Assembly: GCF_047123305.1 (NCBI RefSeq) | Contig: NZ_CP138918.1 | Span: 1,426,001-1,490,000 of the forward strand | DNA: 64,000 nucleotides | DNA from: Thalassobius sp047123305 | GTDB taxonomy: Bacteria; Pseudomonadota; Alphaproteobacteria; Rhodobacterales; Rhodobacteraceae | Reading direction: 5' to 3' | In this document: one piece after another, positions 8,216 through 17,106 of the stretch | Position numbering within the stretch: the stretch's first letter is position 1 | Layout: every line of letters starts with the position of its first letter | The notes under the pieces: model-generated | The model's input: the letters and a program-made list of their open reading frames with translations, nothing else | Databases searched by the model: none | Told to the model about the DNA's origin: nothing | Program-made: the position numbers and the translations under genes

Positions 8216-9300
8216 GCCAGACCGCCATTCCCTACCTTTTCATGCGGGGCGGTACCTCGCGCGGGCCGTATTTCCGACGTGAAGACCTGCCGGAAGATCT
8301 GGACCAACTGGCCAAGGTGTTGATTGCGGTCACAGGATCAGGGCACAGGTTGAACATCGACGGGATCGGCGGGGGGGATGCGGTCACCACGAAATGTGCC
8401 ATGCTGTCGAAATCGGATCGCGCTGACGCCGACATTGACTACTTTTTTGCGCAGGTTGCGGTCGAGGAACAGCTGGTCGATTTCAAACCCACCTGTGGCA
8501 ATATCCTGTCGGGCGTTGGCCCGGCTGCAATTGAAATGGGGCTGGTCACGCCGACAGGGGACGAGACCGAGATCACCATTCATGCGGTCAACACAGGGGC
8601 GCTGGTCAAGGCGACGATTACCACCCCAAACGGTCAGCTGACCTATGACGGCGACGCTGGAATTGCCGGGGTGCCGGGCAGCTCCGCGCCGGTGAAACTC
8701 AGCTTTATGGGGGTGGTCGGCTCTGCCACAGGGGCGTTCCTGCCCACGGGAAAACTGCGCGATGAAATCGACGGAATCGTGGTTACTTGCATGGATGTGG
8801 CAATGCCTGTTGTGCTGGCCCGCGCGGCGGATTTTGGTCTGACAGGCTATGAAACGGTGGCCGAGCTTGACGGCAACCGCACCTTCTTTGACCGGTTTGA
8901 AGCGATCCGCATTGAGGCCGGCAAACGCATGGGAATGGGCGATTGTTCCAAATCCGTAACCCCCAAGTTTGCCCTTCTGGCGGCGGCGCAGGAGGGCGGC
9001 ACCATTGCCACCCGCTATTTCATGCCGTGGAAAACCCATCCCACAATGGCGGTCACCGGGGCGCAGTGCATCGCGTCCTGTGCGCTGACACCGGGATCGG
9101 TTGCAGATGGCTTGCTGACCCGGCCGGACAGCAGCCCCGCCGAGGTGGTATTGGAACATGCGTCTGGCACCATTGCTGTGCTGGTCGATTTTGACACAAG
9201 TGATGGCTTCGCCCTGAACGCCGCCGGTCTGGTCCGCACTGCGCGCAAGATTGCCGCTGGTGAGGTCTTTGTGCCTGCCACCCTCTGGGATGGAACATAA
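8212..9300 (+). CDS. PrpF/4-oxalomesaconate tautomerase (GalD)-like isomerase
   Basis: Cofactor-independent isomerase of the PrpF family, 362 residues, with the two-lobed DAP-epimerase fold expected. The N-terminus shows the family signature RGGTSRG, then GGGDAVTTK, and the Cys-Gly-Asn active-site motif at Cys95 (PTCGNILSG). Characterised members move double bonds in aconitate-type acids: 2-methylaconitate cis/trans isomerase PrpF, aconitate delta-isomerase, and 4-oxalomesaconate tautomerase GalD. Sequence flavour is closest to GalD, but no gallate pathway genes are seen here. Beside TcuAB, aconitate isomerisation is at least as plausible. It is translationally coupled to the dehydrogenase upstream. 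Confidence 0.85.
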   Translation: MSQTAIPYLFMRGGTSRGPYFRREDLPEDLDQLAKVLIAVTGSGHRLNIDGIGGGDAVTTKCAMLSKSDRADADIDYFFAQVAVEEQLVDFKPTCGNILSGVGPAAIEMGLVTPTGDETEITIHAVNTGALVKATITTPNGQLTYDGDAGIAGVPGSSAPVKLSFMGVVGSATGAFLPTGKLRDEIDGIVVTCMDVAMPVVLARAADFGLTGYETVAELDGNRTFFDRFEAIRIEAGKRMGMGDCSKSVTPKFALLAAAQEGGTIATRYFMPWKTHPTMAVTGAQCIASCALTPGSVADGLLTRPDSSPAEVVLEHASGTIAVLVDFDTSDGFALNAAGLVRTARKIAAGEVFVPATLWDGT

Positions 9301-9321
9301 CGCCACGCACGGGAGGCCGCG

Positions 9322-10296
9322 ATGAAGGTGCATATTCTCGACGACTGGTTTGACACCCTGCGTGGCTTGCCGTGTTTTGCCAAGCTGCAGGGGCTGGACG
9401 TCACCGTCTGGACCGATCATTGCGACGATGTGGCGGCGCTGGCAGGTCGCCTGCAAGACGCTGAGGTGTTGGTGCTGTTTCGCGAACGGACCCAGATCAC
9501 CCGGGCGCTGCTGGAACGGCTGTCCAATTTGAAACTGATCTCGCAACGCTCAGCCTATCCGCATGTGGATGTCGCAGCTTGCTCTGATCATGGGGTGTTG
9601 CTGTGTTCCAACATGCATGGTGGTGCGCCCGCCTATGCCGCGGCCGAGCTGACCTGGGCGCTAATCATGTCAGGGATGCGGGATTTGCCAGCGCAGATGG
9701 TCAGCACCAAGGCAGGCCGCTGGCAGGTGGGTGTGGGCAAAACCCTACGCGGGCGCACGTTGGGGCTTTATGGCTACGGACGGATTGCCAAAACGGTTGC
9801 GGGCTACGCGCAAGCCTTCGGGATGCAGGTGCAATGGTGGGCCTCAGAAGAGGGGCGCGCACGGGCGGCAGCAGATGGCGCCGCAGTGGCTGCAAGCCGG
9901 GCGGCGTTCTTTGCCAGTTCGGATGTGGTCTCCCTCCATGTGCGGCTGAAACCGGAAACCAAAGGCATCATCACCTCCGTAGATCTGGCGACGATGCAAC
10001 CGGGTGCCTTGTTTGTGAACACCTCGCGCGCTGGGTTGATTGCACCGGGCGCCTTGCTGGCGGCGCTGCAGGCCGGGCGACCGGGCAAAGCGGCGGTGGA
10101 TGTGTTTGAAACGGAACCGATGAGAGATCCCGATGATCCGCTGCTGCGTCATCCCAATCTGATTGCCACGCCGCATATTGGCTTTGTGACCGAAGATGAG
10201 TTCGATCTGCAGTTTTCAGACATCTTTGATCAGGTGGTGGCCTATGCGGCAGGCGCACCGACCCACATGATCAACCCCGAGGTGCTGGCGTCCTAA
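9322..10296 (+). CDS. D-isomer-specific 2-hydroxyacid dehydrogenase
   Basis: NAD(P)-dependent 2-hydroxyacid dehydrogenase of 324 residues. The Rossmann motif reads GLYGYGRIAKTVA. The catalytic triad is visible as Arg in HVRLKPETKG, Glu in VFETEP and His in PHIGF. The family reduces glyoxylate, hydroxypyruvate or 2-oxoacids, or oxidises D-2-hydroxyacids. It starts 21 bp after the isomerase with a GGGAGG ribosome-binding site and ends the operon that runs from the transporter. It overlaps the convergent LysR gene by 4 bp at the stop codons. The substrate is not predictable from sequence alone. Confidence 0.9.
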   Translation: MKVHILDDWFDTLRGLPCFAKLQGLDVTVWTDHCDDVAALAGRLQDAEVLVLFRERTQITRALLERLSNLKLISQRSAYPHVDVAACSDHGVLLCSNMHGGAPAYAAAELTWALIMSGMRDLPAQMVSTKAGRWQVGVGKTLRGRTLGLYGYGRIAKTVAGYAQAFGMQVQWWASEEGRARAAADGAAVAASRAAFFASSDVVSLHVRLKPETKGIITSVDLATMQPGALFVNTSRAGLIAPGALLAALQAGRPGKAAVDVFETEPMRDPDDPLLRHPNLIATPHIGFVTEDEFDLQFSDIFDQVVAYAAGAPTHMINPEVLAS

Positions 10297-11195
10297 TTCC
10301 CTGCCGCTACCGCGCGGATTTGGGCTTTCAGTGCCGTGACAGCGGGCGTTTCGGTCTGGCCCAAGCGGGACAACAGCCCCACCGGACGGGCGATATCGGG
10401 TGCAACCAATGGCACGGCGGGCAGACCCGCCGCGTGGGTCACAGCCTCGGGCAACAGTGCGGCGCCAATGCCGTCCCGCACCATCGACAGCGCGGTGGTA
10501 GAACGCCCTGCCTCATAGGACCAGCGCAAGTCCAGCCGTGCACGCGCCGCAGCCTCATCAATTAACAAACGGTTGCCAGTGCCCCGTGCAGGCAGGATCA
10601 ATGGCGTGTCGCGCAACTGGTTCAGGTCGACCCGCGCAGCCTGAGCCGCCGGATGATCAGGTGGTAGCGCCAGCATGATCCGCTCTTCCATCAAGGTTTC
10701 AAATGCAGTGGCGGGTTCCAACATAGGGATCGAACAAAGGCCAAAATCTGCCTCGCCCTCGGCGACCGCTTCTGTCACCTCATTGGCGGCGGCGTCGATC
10801 AGCCGGATGCGGGTGCTATGCCCGGCGGCATGGAACCGCTTTAGCGCAGGCGTCAGCAGGTGGCTGATAACCGTGGGGATGGTTGCCACCGTCACCACAG
10901 CCCCCCGTTGATGGGCAAACGCTACACTTTCGTCCCGCATGGCGCGTGCGGTTTCCCTGGCATCTTCCAGAATAGCCTCGGCCCGGGCCTGCAGACGTTT
11001 CGCTGCCAATGTCGGTTTCACCGCCCGTGTAGTGCGTTCAAACAGCTGACTGCCCAGCGCCTCTTCCAACTTTCGAATGCGGCGGGTCACGGCGGATTGC
11101 GACAGGTTCAACCGCTCTGCCGCCTTGTGGAAAGAGCCGAGGTCTTTGACGGCCAGGAAAGCTTCGAGATCGGCAAAATCGTAATTGATGCTCAT
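10293..11195 (-). CDS. LysR-family transcriptional regulator (TcuR-like by context)
   Basis: LysR regulator of 300 residues: N-terminal winged helix (about 8-65, with FHKAAERLNLSQSAVTRRI) and a C-terminal inducer-binding domain. It is divergent from tcuA with 82 bp between them, the arrangement of the tricarballylate regulator TcuR in Salmonella. It probably controls tcuAB, and possibly the upstream operon, with tricarballylate or a related acid as inducer. That assignment rests on position only. Confidence 0.85.
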   Translation of the reverse strand: MSINYDFADLEAFLAVKDLGSFHKAAERLNLSQSAVTRRIRKLEEALGSQLFERTTRAVKPTLAAKRLQARAEAILEDARETARAMRDESVAFAHQRGAVVTVATIPTVISHLLTPALKRFHAAGHSTRIRLIDAAANEVTEAVAEGEADFGLCSIPMLEPATAFETLMEERIMLALPPDHPAAQAARVDLNQLRDTPLILPARGTGNRLLIDEAAARARLDLRWSYEAGRSTTALSMVRDGIGAALLPEAVTHAAGLPAVPLVAPDIARPVGLLSRLGQTETPAVTALKAQIRAVAAGN

Positions 11196-11277
11196 AACGC
11201 ATTAATCCCATCAAAACCGGTATTGGTCAAATTAAACGCCCGCCGTTACGCCCAAGTGCAGCAAGGGAGCTGAGACT

Positions 11278-12663
11278 ATGACCAGCCAATATGACATCGT
11301 GGTGATTGGGGGCGGCAACGCCACGCTTTGCGCCGCCATGACCGCCGCCGAGGACGGGGCCAGAGTTCTGATCCTTGAAACCGCCCCCAAACCCTATCGT
11401 GGTGGCAATTCGCGCCACACCCGCAACTTTCGCTGTATGCACGCAGGCCCCCTTGGGCCACTGATCGAGGATTACAGCGAAGAAGAATACTTTACCGATC
11501 TGATGAAAGTGACAGGCGGTAAGACCGATGAGCATCTTGCCCGTCTGGCCATTCGCAGTTCCGAAGAATGCCTGCCCTGGATGGAGGCGCATGGCGTGCG
11601 GTTCCAGCCGTCGCTGTCAGGCACGCTGAGCCTTGCGCGCACAAATGCCTTCTTCATGGGCGGCGGCAAAAGTCTGGTAAATGCCTATTACCGCACCGCT
11701 GAGACGCTGGGGGTCGAAGTCCTTTATGAGGCGCATGTGACCCATCTGGAACTGGCGGGTGACCGGATTGAATGGGTGGACTACACCCATGAAGGTCAGT
11801 CCCATCGCCTGAGCCCCAAAGCGGTGATCGTGGCCTCTGGTGGGTTTCAGGCAGACACCGACTGGCTGACCCGCGCCTGGGGTCCAGCGGCAGAAAACTT
11901 CCTGATCCGCGGCACGCCCTACAATCGCGGGGTGGTGCTGAATGATCTGCTGGAACAGGGCGTCGAAAGCGTGGGCGACCCCACCCAATGTCACGCGGTA
12001 GCGATCGACGGGCGCGCGCCGAAATTTGACGGCGGCATCGTGACCCGGCTGGACTGTGTGCCTTTTTCCATTGTGGTGAACAAAAACGCTGACCGTTTCT
12101 ATGATGAGGGCGAAGATGTCTGGCCCAAACGCTATGCGATCTGGGGCCGACTGGTGGCGGCGCAGCCCGATCAGGTGGGGTATGTCATCATCGACGCCAA
12201 ATCGCTGAACCTCTTCATGCCCTCGGTTTTCCCACCGCTAAAAGCCGACACTCTGGAAGAGCTGGCCGAGATGATGGACCTGCCACCGGAAAAACTGTGC
12301 GACACCGTCGAGGCCTTCAATGCGGGTTGCGGTGACACCTCGAATTTTCATCCGACCGAACTGGACGGGGTGGCGACCAGAGGTATTGAACCGGCCAAGA
12401 CCAACTGGGCCCGCCCAATCACCGAGCCGCCGTTTTACGGCTATTCCCTGCGCACCGGCGTGACCTTCACCTATTTGGGGCTGAAGGTGGACGATAACGC
12501 GCAATGTTCAACCGCCACAGGCAAAATCCAGAACCTCTGGGCGGCGGGCGAAACCATGGCTGGCTCCATTCTGGGGCAAGGCTATCTGGCCGGGTTCGGC
12601 ATGACCATCGGGACCGTGTTTGGTCGCATCGCAGGACGGGAGGCCGCAGCCTATGCCCAATGA
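11278..12663 (+). CDS. tcuA: FAD-dependent tricarballylate dehydrogenase
   Basis: FAD flavoprotein of the succinate dehydrogenase/fumarate reductase flavoprotein group, 461 residues, the size of TcuA. It has an N-terminal dinucleotide-binding motif (VVIGGGNA, glycines 11-13), the conserved RGGNSRHTRN segment near residue 42, and a C-terminal FAD-contacting stretch with GETMAGSILGQGYLAGFG. TcuA oxidises tricarballylate to cis-aconitate, passing electrons to TcuB. It is immediately followed by tcuB with an 11-bp overlap, which strongly supports the assignment. The product, cis-aconitate, feeds the citric acid cycle. Confidence 0.92.
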   Translation: MTSQYDIVVIGGGNATLCAAMTAAEDGARVLILETAPKPYRGGNSRHTRNFRCMHAGPLGPLIEDYSEEEYFTDLMKVTGGKTDEHLARLAIRSSEECLPWMEAHGVRFQPSLSGTLSLARTNAFFMGGGKSLVNAYYRTAETLGVEVLYEAHVTHLELAGDRIEWVDYTHEGQSHRLSPKAVIVASGGFQADTDWLTRAWGPAAENFLIRGTPYNRGVVLNDLLEQGVESVGDPTQCHAVAIDGRAPKFDGGIVTRLDCVPFSIVVNKNADRFYDEGEDVWPKRYAIWGRLVAAQPDQVGYVIIDAKSLNLFMPSVFPPLKADTLEELAEMMDLPPEKLCDTVEAFNAGCGDTSNFHPTELDGVATRGIEPAKTNWARPITEPPFYGYSLRTGVTFTYLGLKVDDNAQCSTATGKIQNLWAAGETMAGSILGQGYLAGFGMTIGTVFGRIAGREAAAYAQ

Positions 12664-13741
12664 AATGAACACCGTAAATCCTGACCTCATTCAGGAAGCC
12701 CGCCGTCAGGCAGAGATCTGCAACGCCTGCCGTTACTGCGAGGGCTATTGCTCGGTCTTTCCCTCGCTCAACGCCGAACGCGCCTTTGGCGCAGGGGACA
12801 TCACCCAGCTGGCCAACCTCTGCCACAATTGTCGCGGTTGTTACTATGCCTGTCAGTATACCGCGCCGCATGAGTTTGATCTGAACCTGCCCAAGGCCCT
12901 GGCCGAAGTGCGCCGGGACAGCTGGGAGGCCTTCGCCTGGCCGCAGCCCTTCGCACGTCGGTTCCACACCCAAGGCGGAGCGATTGCGCTGGCGCTGGTC
13001 ATTGGGTTTGCGCTGGTGTTCTGGGCGATCAAGGCGCTTGGATCAGCCGGGGGCGAGGGGGTCTATGCGGTGTTGTCGCACAATGCGATGGTGGCGATCT
13101 TTGTGCCTGCCTTCCTGCTGCCGCTGGTCAGCCTGGCGGTGTCGCTGCGACGGTATTGGGCCTCTGTCGGGGGCAAGATGTTGACCTTTGGCGATGTCCG
13201 GATGGCCTTCACCCGCGCGGCCAAGATGCAGGATCTGGCGGCGGGGCATGGAGACGGCTGCAATTTTGAAGATGAGGACCGTTTTAGTCACGCCCGGCGC
13301 CATGTGCATCATGCGGTGATGTATGGGTTCCTGTTGTGTTTCGCGGCAACCTCGGCGGGGACAATGATGCATTTCCTGTTGAACATGCCTGCGCCTTACC
13401 CGTTGTTTTCACTGCCCAAACTGTTGGGTGTTTCCGGGGGTGTCTTGCTGACGCTGGGCTGCATCGCGATGGTGGTGCTGAAGCTGAAATCGGACCGTGA
13501 ACTGGGTGACGTACAGGCCTGGGGTGGTGAGATCGGGTTTATCGCCTTGCTGGGCTTCACAGGATTTTCTGGGCTGGCGCTATATTGTGCGGGTGGCACT
13601 GCTCTGATGCCAGCGCTGCTGGCGATCCATCTGGGGGCGGTGCTGAGTTTTTTCCTGCTGACGCCGTTCACCAAAATGGCGCATGGGTTTTACCGGTTGG
13701 CCGCGCTGTTGCGAGATGCACAGCGCAAGCGTGGGATGTGA
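12653..13741 (+). CDS. tcuB: Tricarballylate utilisation 4Fe-4S membrane protein TcuB/CitB
   Basis: Iron-sulfur membrane protein of 362 residues that re-oxidises the TcuA flavin and passes electrons to the quinone pool. Two four-cysteine clusters are present (C23, C26, C29, C33 and C57, C60, C63, C67), followed by about six transmembrane helices with several His residues (for example RRHVHHAVM) suitable for heme ligation. The start at 12653 is chosen because GGGAGG lies 10 bp upstream; a longer frame exists but lacks a ribosome-binding site. It overlaps tcuA by 11 bp. A GC-rich hairpin follows between it and the convergent katG. Confidence 0.92.
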   Translation: MPNEMNTVNPDLIQEARRQAEICNACRYCEGYCSVFPSLNAERAFGAGDITQLANLCHNCRGCYYACQYTAPHEFDLNLPKALAEVRRDSWEAFAWPQPFARRFHTQGGAIALALVIGFALVFWAIKALGSAGGEGVYAVLSHNAMVAIFVPAFLLPLVSLAVSLRRYWASVGGKMLTFGDVRMAFTRAAKMQDLAAGHGDGCNFEDEDRFSHARRHVHHAVMYGFLLCFAATSAGTMMHFLLNMPAPYPLFSLPKLLGVSGGVLLTLGCIAMVVLKLKSDRELGDVQAWGGEIGFIALLGFTGFSGLALYCAGGTALMPALLAIHLGAVLSFFLLTPFTKMAHGFYRLAALLRDAQRKRGM

Positions 13742-13776
13742 TCGGCCGGAGTTGAGTATTTAGAGGATCATTGAAA

Positions 13777-13803
13777 GGGGCGCGGCCGATCTGGTCGCGC
13801 CCC
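13777..13803. terminator. Hairpin between convergent tcuB and katG
   Basis: GGGGCGCGGCC (777-787 of the 13 kb block) pairs with GGTCGCGCCCC (793-803), an 11-bp stem with one G-U pair and a 5-nt loop. U-tracts are short on both sides (TTTC on the minus strand), so this is a probable bidirectional terminator of moderate strength. Confidence 0.6.
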
Positions 13804-13823
13804 TATCGTTTGTGCAAGAGGCG

Positions 13824-16010
13824 TTAAGTCAGGTCGAAGCGGTCCGCCATCATCACCTTGGTCCAGGCGCTGGCGAAGTCGCAGACAAAACGGCTGGCCG
13901 CATCATCCTGCGCATAGGATTCTGCCAAGGCCCGCAGTTGCGAGTTCGAGCCGAAGGCCAGATCCACCGCAGAGGCCGTATATTTCGCAGCCCCCGTTGC
14001 CCGGTCGCGGCCCTCATAGGCCCCCGGCGTGTCGGTCGGTGTCCACAGCGTCCCCATGTCGAGGATATTGGTGAAGAAATCCTGGCTCAGCACGCCGGGG
14101 CGATCGGTGAAGACGCCTTGCGTATTGTCGCCGTGGTTCGCTCCCAGAACCCGCAGGCCGCCGATCAGCACGGTCATCTCTGGCGCGGTCAGACCCAAGA
14201 GCTGGGCACGGTCGACCAGCAGCTCTGCGGAGTTGGCGTAACCACCTTTGGTGTAGTTGCGGAACCCATCGGCCAAGGGCTCCATCATGTCCCAATTATC
14301 GACATCGGTCTGATCCTGCGTCGCGTCGCCACGACCTGCGGTGAAGCTCAGCGTCAAATCTTCACCAGCAGCCTTGGCAGCGGCTTCCACCGCGGCGTTG
14401 CCGGCAATCACAATCAGATCGGCCATCGACACCGGCTTGGCGAAATCTGCTTGGATGCTTTCCAGAGTGTCCAGCACTTTGGCCAGCATGTCGGGTTCAT
14501 TGACGGCCCAGTCCTTCTGTGGCGCCAACCGGATGCGGGCGCCATTGGCCCCACCCCGCATATCCGAGCCACGGTAGGTTGAGGCCGAGGCCCAGGCCAC
14601 CTTGACCAGTTCCGCAATGCTGTGGCCCGAGGCCATGACGGCGGCTTTCAGCGCGGTGACATCGGCGTCATTGATGTCGCTGTTGGAGGCCGGAATAGGA
14701 TCCTGCCAGATCAGCTCTTCGCTGGGGACTTCGCCGCCAAGATACCGGCTGCGCGGACCCATGTCGCGGTGGGTCAGTTTGAACCAAGCGCGGGCAAAGG
14801 CATCTGCAAACTGATCCGGATTTTCATGGAACCGACGTGCGATGGGCTCATAAATCGGATCCATCCGCAGTGACAGGTCCGCTGTGGTCATCATGGGGGG
14901 ATAGGATTTCGACGGGTCGTGCGCGTCGGGGATCATATGTTCAGGCGCGCAGTCTTTGGCGTGCCACTGTTGCGCACCGGCGGGGCTTTTGCCCAGTTCC
15001 CATTCATAGCCGAACAACATGTCGAAATAGCCGTTGTCCCACTGGGTCGGGTTCGGCTTCCACGCGCCTTCGATGCCGGAGGTGGTGGTGTGCACACCTT
15101 TGCCGGTGCCGAGGTCGTTGATCCAACCAAGGCCCATCGCCTCTGCCGGGGCGCCTTCGGGGTCGGGGCCAACAAGGTCCGGGTCACCGGCACCGTGGGC
15201 CTTGCCGAAGGTGTGGCCACCGGCAACCAGCGCCACGGTTTCCTCATCATTCATGCCCATTCGGCCAAAGGTGTCACGCACATCCAGGCCCGAGGCCACA
15301 GGATCAGGGTTTCCGTCAGGCCCTTCGGGGTTCACATAGATCAGGCCCATCTGCACCGCGGCCAGCGGGTTGTCCATTTCCCGGTCGCCCGAGTAACGGC
15401 TGTTAGGATTGTCCGAGGTCGCCAGCCATTCGGTTTCGGCACCCCAGTAGATGTCCTCTTCGGGGGACCAGATGTCGGCCCGGCCGCCGCCGAAGCCGAA
15501 GGTCTTGAACCCCATCGATTCCAGCGCACAGTTGCCTGCGAGGATATAGAGGTCCGCCCAGCTGAGCGCATTGCCGTATTTCTGTTTGATCGGCCACAGC
15601 AGACGCCGCGCCTTGTCGAGGTTGCCGTTGTCCGGCCAGCTGTTGAGCGGGGCAAAACGCTGGTTGCCGGTGTTTCCGCCACCGCGCCCGTCAGCGGTCC
15701 GGTAGGTGCCGGCGCTGTGCCACGCCATACGGATGAACAACCCGCCATAGTGGCCGTAATCCGCAGGCCACCAATCCTGGCTGTCGGTCATCAGCGCATA
15801 GAGGTCTTCTTTCACCGCCTTGAGGTCCAGCGATTTAAACGCCTCGGCATAGTTGAAATCAGCGCCCATCGGATCCTCACCCGCGCCATGCTGGTGCAGG
15901 ATCTTCAGGTTCAGCTGGTTTGGCCACCAATCGCGGTTTGAACGGGTGTTGAGGCTTGCGGCCCCATGCATCACCGGGCAACCGGTGGGTTTGACGTCAT
16001 TGCCGTCCAT
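13824..16010 (-). CDS. katG: Bifunctional catalase-peroxidase KatG
   Basis: Heme enzyme of 728 residues, standard KatG length, detoxifying hydrogen peroxide. The distal heme pocket is Arg94, Trp97 and His98 (RMAWHSAG). Tyr225 (GLIYVNPEG) and Met251 are at the right places for the Trp-Tyr-Met adduct needed for catalase activity. The proximal ligand is His266 (GGHTFGKAHG). The second, heme-free peroxidase-like domain is intact. A GGAGAG ribosome-binding site precedes the ATG. The gene is divergent from an oxyR gene with 157 bp between them, so induction by peroxide through OxyR is expected. Confidence 0.97.
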   Translation of the reverse strand: MDGNDVKPTGCPVMHGAASLNTRSNRDWWPNQLNLKILHQHGAGEDPMGADFNYAEAFKSLDLKAVKEDLYALMTDSQDWWPADYGHYGGLFIRMAWHSAGTYRTADGRGGGNTGNQRFAPLNSWPDNGNLDKARRLLWPIKQKYGNALSWADLYILAGNCALESMGFKTFGFGGGRADIWSPEEDIYWGAETEWLATSDNPNSRYSGDREMDNPLAAVQMGLIYVNPEGPDGNPDPVASGLDVRDTFGRMGMNDEETVALVAGGHTFGKAHGAGDPDLVGPDPEGAPAEAMGLGWINDLGTGKGVHTTTSGIEGAWKPNPTQWDNGYFDMLFGYEWELGKSPAGAQQWHAKDCAPEHMIPDAHDPSKSYPPMMTTADLSLRMDPIYEPIARRFHENPDQFADAFARAWFKLTHRDMGPRSRYLGGEVPSEELIWQDPIPASNSDINDADVTALKAAVMASGHSIAELVKVAWASASTYRGSDMRGGANGARIRLAPQKDWAVNEPDMLAKVLDTLESIQADFAKPVSMADLIVIAGNAAVEAAAKAAGEDLTLSFTAGRGDATQDQTDVDNWDMMEPLADGFRNYTKGGYANSAELLVDRAQLLGLTAPEMTVLIGGLRVLGANHGDNTQGVFTDRPGVLSQDFFTNILDMGTLWTPTDTPGAYEGRDRATGAAKYTASAVDLAFGSNSQLRALAESYAQDDAASRFVCDFASAWTKVMMADRFDLT

Positions 16011-16120
16011 GTCTCTCTCCTTCGCTGGAATAGCTTGTTCTAAATTTTGGTGCTGTCTGGCGGGCGCGGGCCGATTGGACAGCCCGCGCCTTTCTCTGGG
16101 AGTAAGCTAGGGCAGAATCT

Positions 16121-16170
16121 CAATTGGAAAAAATTGCATTTTCCGATTGCTGCGATAATCTCAGGTTATG
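16121..16170. promoter_or_regulatory. Candidate OxyR-binding region between katG and oxyR
   Basis: Two dyads lie next to the oxyR start: CAATT-N6-AATTG at 16121-16136 and ATAA-N7-TTAT at 16155-16169. The second fits the LysR-type T-N11-A pattern (T156, A168). It overlaps the first of two in-frame ATG codons of oxyR, which would suit autorepression. The tetrameric OxyR footprint covers several half-sites, so both may belong to one site. The dyads are seen; OxyR binding is inferred. Confidence 0.45.
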
Positions 16171-17106
16171 ATGAACATTACCCTCCGCCAGCTTCGCTAT
16201 TTTGAAGCTCTCGCGCGGCTGTCCCATTTTGGTCAGGCCGCCGATGCCTGCGCCGTGTCACAGCCTGCCTTGTCTGTGCAGATCAAAGAGTTGGAAGAGA
16301 CGTTGGGGGCAAAACTGTTCGAACGTGGGGCGCGTCAGGTGCGGCTGACGCACTTCGGTGAAGAATTTGCCGGACGGGTGCAGCATATCCTGCGGTCTGT
16401 GGATGAACTGGGCGAGCTGGCGCGCGCATCGCAGGATCGTTTGGTAGGCCGGTTGCGGATCGGGGTGATCCCGACCATTGCGCCCTATCTGTTGCCGAAA
16501 GTGGTCGAGAACCTGTCGCGCGACCATCCCGAGATTGACTTGCGTTTGCGCGAAACCGTGACGCCGAAGCTGATTCAGGAACTGAAGGAGGGCAGTCTGG
16601 ACACGGCCATTGTGGCTTTGCCGCTTTCTGAAAACGCTTTCACCGAAGTGCCGCTGTTTGAAGAGGACTTTGTGCTGGTCCGGCCCGAAGTGGATGCGGG
16701 CAAGCCGGTGCCAGGGCCGGAGCGTCTGCGCGAAATGCGGCTGCTGCTGTTGGAGGAGGGGCACTGTTTCCGTGATCAAGCGCTGTCCTTCTGCGCAATC
16801 AGCGCCTCTGCCCCGCGAGAGTTGCTGGACGGCAGTTCGCTGTCAACGTTGGTGCAGATGGTGGGGGCGGGGATTGGTGTGACCCTCATTCCTGAAATGG
16901 CCGTGCCGGTTGAGACCCGTTCCGCCAATGTGGCCGTGGGACGCTTCCCTGCGCCGCAGCCCAAACGCCAGATCGGGATGATCTGGCGCCGGACCAACCC
17001 GCTGACCAAGCAGCTGGGGCAGGTTGCCGAAGCGGTACAGGCGGCCGCTTCGGATTTGGGAATGGGGCGCGGGGTGGCTCAGTGGTCCTCCTCGCCGGAG
17101 GTGTAG
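16168..17106 (+). CDS. oxyR: Hydrogen peroxide-sensing regulator OxyR
   Basis: LysR-family regulator of 312 residues. The winged helix occupies about 1-65 and the regulatory domain follows. The redox pair is present as Cys200 (EGHCFRDQ) and Cys209 (LSFCA), matching the spacing of E. coli Cys199/Cys208 that form the activating disulfide. Two ATGs are adjacent (16168 and 16171); the only ribosome-binding-like stretch (CAGG at 16162-16165) is better placed for the second. It is divergent from katG. Its 3' end overlaps the convergent di-heme protein gene by 28 bp. Confidence 0.94.
   Translation: MMNITLRQLRYFEALARLSHFGQAADACAVSQPALSVQIKELEETLGAKLFERGARQVRLTHFGEEFAGRVQHILRSVDELGELARASQDRLVGRLRIGVIPTIAPYLLPKVVENLSRDHPEIDLRLRETVTPKLIQELKEGSLDTAIVALPLSENAFTEVPLFEEDFVLVRPEVDAGKPVPGPERLREMRLLLLEEGHCFRDQALSFCAISASAPRELLDGSSLSTLVQMVGAGIGVTLIPEMAVPVETRSANVAVGRFPAPQPKRQIGMIWRRTNPLTKQLGQVAEAVQAAASDLGMGRGVAQWSSSPEV

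Noticed and set aside
8212..9300. Assigning a gallate pathway from the GalD-like isomerase
   Set aside because: No gallate dioxygenase, hydratase or aldolase genes are present; the neighbours concern tricarboxylates.
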